DNA from: Paraflavitalea soli
Lineage (GTDB): Bacteria > Bacteroidota > Bacteroidia > Chitinophagales > Chitinophagaceae
Assembly (NCBI RefSeq): GCF_003555545.1
Contig: NZ_CP032157.1
Location: forward strand, 4,406,546 to 4,470,545
DNA: 64,000 nucleotides
Reading direction: 5' to 3'
The stretch's first letter is position 1. The number at the start of each line of letters is the position of its first letter. Made by a program: the position numbers and the translations under genes. Of this stretch, positions 61,256-64,000 are shown piece after piece. The notes under the pieces were generated by a model. It made no database searches. It saw nothing but the letters and a program-made list of their open reading frames with translations, and was not told where the DNA came from.

Positions 61256-61840
61256 TTAAGAAATGATCTCGCGCCTGATCCTGCTGAGGCTTTCGGGTTT
61301 TATGCCGAGGTAGGAAGCGATGTATTTGAGGGGAACGTTCTTAATTATATTCGGGCTTTCCTTTACCAGTTTCACGTAGCGCTGTTCGGCGGTAAGGTTG
61401 GCCAGGTCATTCATTCTTTGCCGGTCTTCTTCCTGCACCTGCTGGAATAAGCGGATGGTGTAGTCTTTTTGGGTGATGCTAGTTTTTGCGGTCCGATCGG
61501 CGTCGGCTTTGGTGATCCTCAGTAATTCGCAATCGGTAATGCATTGCACGTATTCATTGGTGGGGGTCTGGTTCACAAAATGAAAATAGGAGGTAAAAAA
61601 CCGGGGACCATTGTTCAGATCAACTGTTATTTCTTCTCCTTTATCATTGATGTAATACTTTCTCATATATCCCGAAACAATAAAATTATGGTATACGGGA
61701 ACTTTTCCGGGACTATCCAGCAGGGTATCCTTTGGCGCCAACAGCGGCTTGAAAGACTCCCGGCATTGAGCCCTGTCATGCTCAGGAATATTGATTATCT
61801 GAGAGATAAAATCGAAAAGCGAATCGTAATAATGCAGCAT
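61256..61840 (-). CDS. Crp/Fnr family transcriptional regulator
   Basis: 194 residues: a cyclic-nucleotide-binding-type beta-roll (LLDSPGKVPVYHNFIVSGYMR ... GEEITVDLNNGPRFF, residues about 38-90), a dimerisation helix, and a C-terminal helix-turn-helix (IASYLGIKPESLSRIRREI, near residue 172). Typical of Bacteroidota Crp-like regulators that lack the cAMP-binding arginine pattern. It likely controls the adjacent DUF2306 gene, an inference from position only. Confidence 0.88.
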   Translation of the reverse strand: MLHYYDSLFDFISQIINIPEHDRAQCRESFKPLLAPKDTLLDSPGKVPVYHNFIVSGYMRKYYINDKGEEITVDLNNGPRFFTSYFHFVNQTPTNEYVQCITDCELLRITKADADRTAKTSITQKDYTIRLFQQVQEEDRQRMNDLANLTAEQRYVKLVKESPNIIKNVPLKYIASYLGIKPESLSRIRREIIS

Positions 61841-61986
61841 TTGCTGAGGTTTACTATAAACGTACAGAAGAACTTATGAAGGAGAAATAAGTCACTCCCC
61901 ATTCAACGGGTGGCCTATCTCCCAGTATCAATTGCCCTATCAAAAGGTTTGGTTGTTGTGCTATCCTGCAAATTAAGATATTGCTG

Positions 61987-62199
61987 TTATTCTCCATCGG
62001 GATCGATCACATCTATCTCCGCTACGCGGCCCACCTGCCCATCTTCCAGGCGCACTTTGATCCCTCTTGAATGGTATGCCGCAGAGGTAAGCAGGTCTTT
62101 GACAATACCATAGGTCAACTTACCTGTTCGCTGGTCTTTCTTAAGAATGATCGCCACTTCCTGTCCGGGATAAATATCTTTTCTATATTGGCCATCCAT
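61987..62199 (-). CDS. YwbE family protein
   Basis: 70 residues. GQYRKDIYPGQEVAIILKKD, RTGKLTYGIVKDLLTSAAYH and GIKVRLEDGQVGRVAEI match the YwbE family nearly throughout. The family is a short beta-rich, KOW/OB-like protein of unknown role. The ATG at 62199 is conserved (MDGQYRK); an earlier codon at 62223 is also in frame. A second, broken copy lies at 53460-53546. Confidence 0.9.
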   Translation of the reverse strand: MDGQYRKDIYPGQEVAIILKKDQRTGKLTYGIVKDLLTSAAYHSRGIKVRLEDGQVGRVAEIDVIDPDGE

Positions 62200-62270
62200 A
62201 TTGTTGCTGTTTATCAGCCGCAAAAATATTGAAGGAAAGCTTTATATCGAAAACCTTTTAAGAGGTGCTG

Positions 62271-63422
62271 TCAACGCTTGGCTCCGATCCCAAACTGATC
62301 CCCGGCATGCACGGCTTTGTTTCCCCTGAATTGGATCTCCACCATCTTTTCGCTGGCCACATTGTTATGAAATTCATCCTTCAGGTATGTCAATATATTG
62401 CGGGTCTTGATGTCTATTACTTCGCCGCTGGATGGGTAGGCATATTTACCATCCTCGCTAAAAGTGATCCATCCAGGCATATCCTGTAAGGGAATGGTAG
62501 TAAGCTGCTGATAAGGGGCTTCGGCACCAAATACATGCAGGCGCATATTGTGGCCATCACAAAGCCATAATTCTTTTTCGTCTGGTGTGAGACCAATACC
62601 ATGACTGGGATTGCCATGCCGCCTCACCGGTCCACGCTCCCACCCCTGCACAGGTATGTGGGCAATCTTTTTGCCGGTCCTTAAATCGCCCACTTCAAAA
62701 CCAAGCAGGCTATCGACGGTTACGTATACCAGGGATTCTTTGCCATTGATGGTAAAGGGGCGGATATTGTTGTCAAATGGACCCACCTTGGCTACCAGTT
62801 CATGCTTATGGGCGTCGGCTATGTGTAACCAGGGACTTGCTATGTCGTCCAGATAAACAAGGTTACCGGCAGGTCCGTAAATAGTATTGTGGGCTCTTTT
62901 GTGCACGGTGATCTTTTTAATGATGTCGCCTGTATTGCAATCGACCACATTCCAAAATGTATTCTCCAGGGATGGCAGGTACATGGTAAGGCCATTGGGT
63001 GAAATGGCCATACGGTCGCAGCCGCCATCAAACTTCTTCTCCCATACAATTTTTTCTGTTGTAAGGTCTATGCGTTGCAAGCCTTCCAATGTGGTGATGT
63101 AGATGCTGTTGAGTGGGATGCTTACAGCAATGCCTTTTACGTTGGAAGGATTACCATTGGGATGAAGACCTTGGGTTTTGATCCTTTTTACAAAACGGTG
63201 GTTGTTGTCGATATCAAAGACGAGGAGGCCATGCCCTCCGTACCCCAGGTAATCGCGGATGCCGGGAGTCGCCACGTACAGGTAGTGCTTCTCCCCCATT
63301 ACCTTATTTGTTTTTGCAGGTTTATTGCCAGGGACCTGTGCCTGCAGGGCTCCATGGCTCAGCATTACAGAAAGCAGGGGTATAGCCAGGAAGTGTAAGC
63401 AATTATATATTATTAATTTCAT
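62271..63422 (-). CDS. Exported beta-propeller (YncE-like) protein
   Basis: 383 residues with signal peptide (MKLIIYNCLHFLAIPLLSVMLSHGALQA). Seven-bladed propeller repeats are visible as alternating blade patterns (GIAVSIPLNSIYITTLEGL, RMAISPNGLTMYLPSLENT, GIGLTPDEKELWLCDGHNM, ITFSEDGKYAYPSSGEV), the hallmark of YncE/cytochrome-D1-like proteins. No heme motif. Probably a periplasmic binding or scaffold protein; the ligand is unknown. The start is ATG at 63422; a frame codon at 63443 is less convincing. Confidence 0.83.
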   Translation of the reverse strand: MKLIIYNCLHFLAIPLLSVMLSHGALQAQVPGNKPAKTNKVMGEKHYLYVATPGIRDYLGYGGHGLLVFDIDNNHRFVKRIKTQGLHPNGNPSNVKGIAVSIPLNSIYITTLEGLQRIDLTTEKIVWEKKFDGGCDRMAISPNGLTMYLPSLENTFWNVVDCNTGDIIKKITVHKRAHNTIYGPAGNLVYLDDIASPWLHIADAHKHELVAKVGPFDNNIRPFTINGKESLVYVTVDSLLGFEVGDLRTGKKIAHIPVQGWERGPVRRHGNPSHGIGLTPDEKELWLCDGHNMRLHVFGAEAPYQQLTTIPLQDMPGWITFSEDGKYAYPSSGEVIDIKTRNILTYLKDEFHNNVASEKMVEIQFRGNKAVHAGDQFGIGAKR

Positions 63423-63517
63423 AAGCCGGGTTTTAATGAGCAAGAAGGGTAATAATAAATATAACTAAAAACCCGCAACAATAAGATCGGTATATTTACA
63501 TACTTAATCTCTCTTTT

Positions 63518-64000
63518 ATGAAAGTTATCCTTCCTGCCTTGTTATTCATTTTTGTTTTGTCCAGTGTAAGTGCCCAATCTGTTTCTGCCGATACGGAAAA
63601 AACAAAAACGGGTCCACTTGTCATACAGCCTGTTAAACACGCCAGCCTGCTGCTAACGACAAAAGGCACTACGATCTATGTTGATCCGTCGGGTGCGGAC
63701 AATTTTAAGGGAATGGCGGAACCGGGTATCATCCTGATCACGGATATACATGGCGACCACTTTGATCCCAAAACGATCGCTGCTATCAGAACAGCGCATA
63801 CGCTGATCATAGCACCCCAGGTAGTGGCCGACAAATTAACTGATATTGATAAAGACCATCTTGTAGTGCTAAAGAACGGTGATAAAACCACACAAGCCGG
63901 GATAACGATAGAAGCGATCCCCATGTACAACCTTCCGGAAAGTGACAAAGCGATGCATACAAAAGGCAGGGGGAATGGTTATGTGCTGAACATTGGCGGC
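63518..64000 (+). CDS. MBL-fold metal-dependent hydrolase, N-terminal part (runs off right edge)
   Basis: 161 residues visible. Signal peptide MKVILPALLFIFVLSSVSAQ, then the metallo-beta-lactamase-like opening: IQPVKHASLLLTTKGTTIYVDP and ILITDIHGDHFDP, the HxHxDH-type metal site written HGDHFD (near residue 80), and GITIEAIPMYNLPE. Close to the UlaG-like/L13 group of the superfamily. The remainder lies beyond the window. Confidence 0.85.
   Translation, partial: MKVILPALLFIFVLSSVSAQSVSADTEKTKTGPLVIQPVKHASLLLTTKGTTIYVDPSGADNFKGMAEPGIILITDIHGDHFDPKTIAAIRTAHTLIIAPQVVADKLTDIDKDHLVVLKNGDKTTQAGITIEAIPMYNLPESDKAMHTKGRGNGYVLNIGG

Overview
The window looks like a chromosomal segment of a Bacteroidota bacterium, most likely Chitinophagaceae. 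Evidence: mid-range G+C; -7 promoter boxes of the TAnnTTTG type instead of clear Shine-Dalgarno sites; an ECF sigma / FecR / TonB receptor / DUF4249 locus; DUF1573 tandem genes; a fused 2-oxoacid dehydrogenase E1; and the Bacteroidota-type TraB/GumN, AMP nucleosidase and FtsX-like permease families. The genus cannot be named from sequence alone.

Layout. 1-5.2 kb: nucleotide-sugar genes on the minus strand (partial ugd and a DegT aminotransferase), a 650-bp gap with an 11-bp repeat array, then waaA, an unknown protein and tdk. 5.2-8.5 kb: cytochrome c maturation (ccmB, ccmC, a ccmD-like gene) and glutamate dehydrogenase. 8.6-15.7 kb: small unknown genes, a hydrolase, a DUF1003 membrane protein, two GNAT acetyltransferases, a large DUF2339 membrane protein and an orphan HSDR_N nuclease-like protein. 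15.8-26.7 kb: AMP nucleosidase, a fused peptide-type ABC ATPase, a TraB/GumN protein split by an apparent frameshift, queA, a GT4 glycosyltransferase, a lipoprotein and an esterase. 26.8-36.8 kb, all minus strand: a CarboxypepD_reg-like protein, lysC, an Ldh-family oxidoreductase, a dedA-MFS-GT9-S41 cluster and a dicarboxylate symporter. 37-49.3 kb: a frameshifted amino acid permease, a YebC-family gene, an FtsX-like permease, the E1-TRIC-phzF operon, two DUF1573 proteins, a SET protein and an aminotransferase. 49.3-53.6 kb is the accessory zone: tRNA-Met with a structured leader, an AT-rich NACHT (NLR-like) gene, an ATPase remnant next to a large palindrome, a lipoprotein, and a repeat-filled gap with a ywbE fragment. 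53.6-59.1 kb: a sigma/anti-sigma/TonB receptor/DUF4249 uptake locus. 59.1-64 kb: lipoprotein, YSC84, DUF2306, Crp/Fnr regulator, YwbE, a beta-propeller protein and a partial metallo-hydrolase.

The most unusual signal is a dispersed family of elements built from tandem 7-nt words, each copy with its own word. Four copies show clearly inverted arms (24967-25046, 29679-29830, 35421-35493, 39337-39464); another has arms in separate places (47942-48093); two are single arrays (23703, 26678). Four copies share an AAGCAA(AAG) core beside the right-hand array. Two copies lie in frame inside genes (waaA, and the linker of the ABC ATPase). Other points worth checking are two genes interrupted at G-runs in a way that a -1 slip would repair, the NACHT gene beside a tRNA, a GGGACG array with 21-22-nt spacing, and an 11-bp tandem/inverted repeat upstream of waaA.
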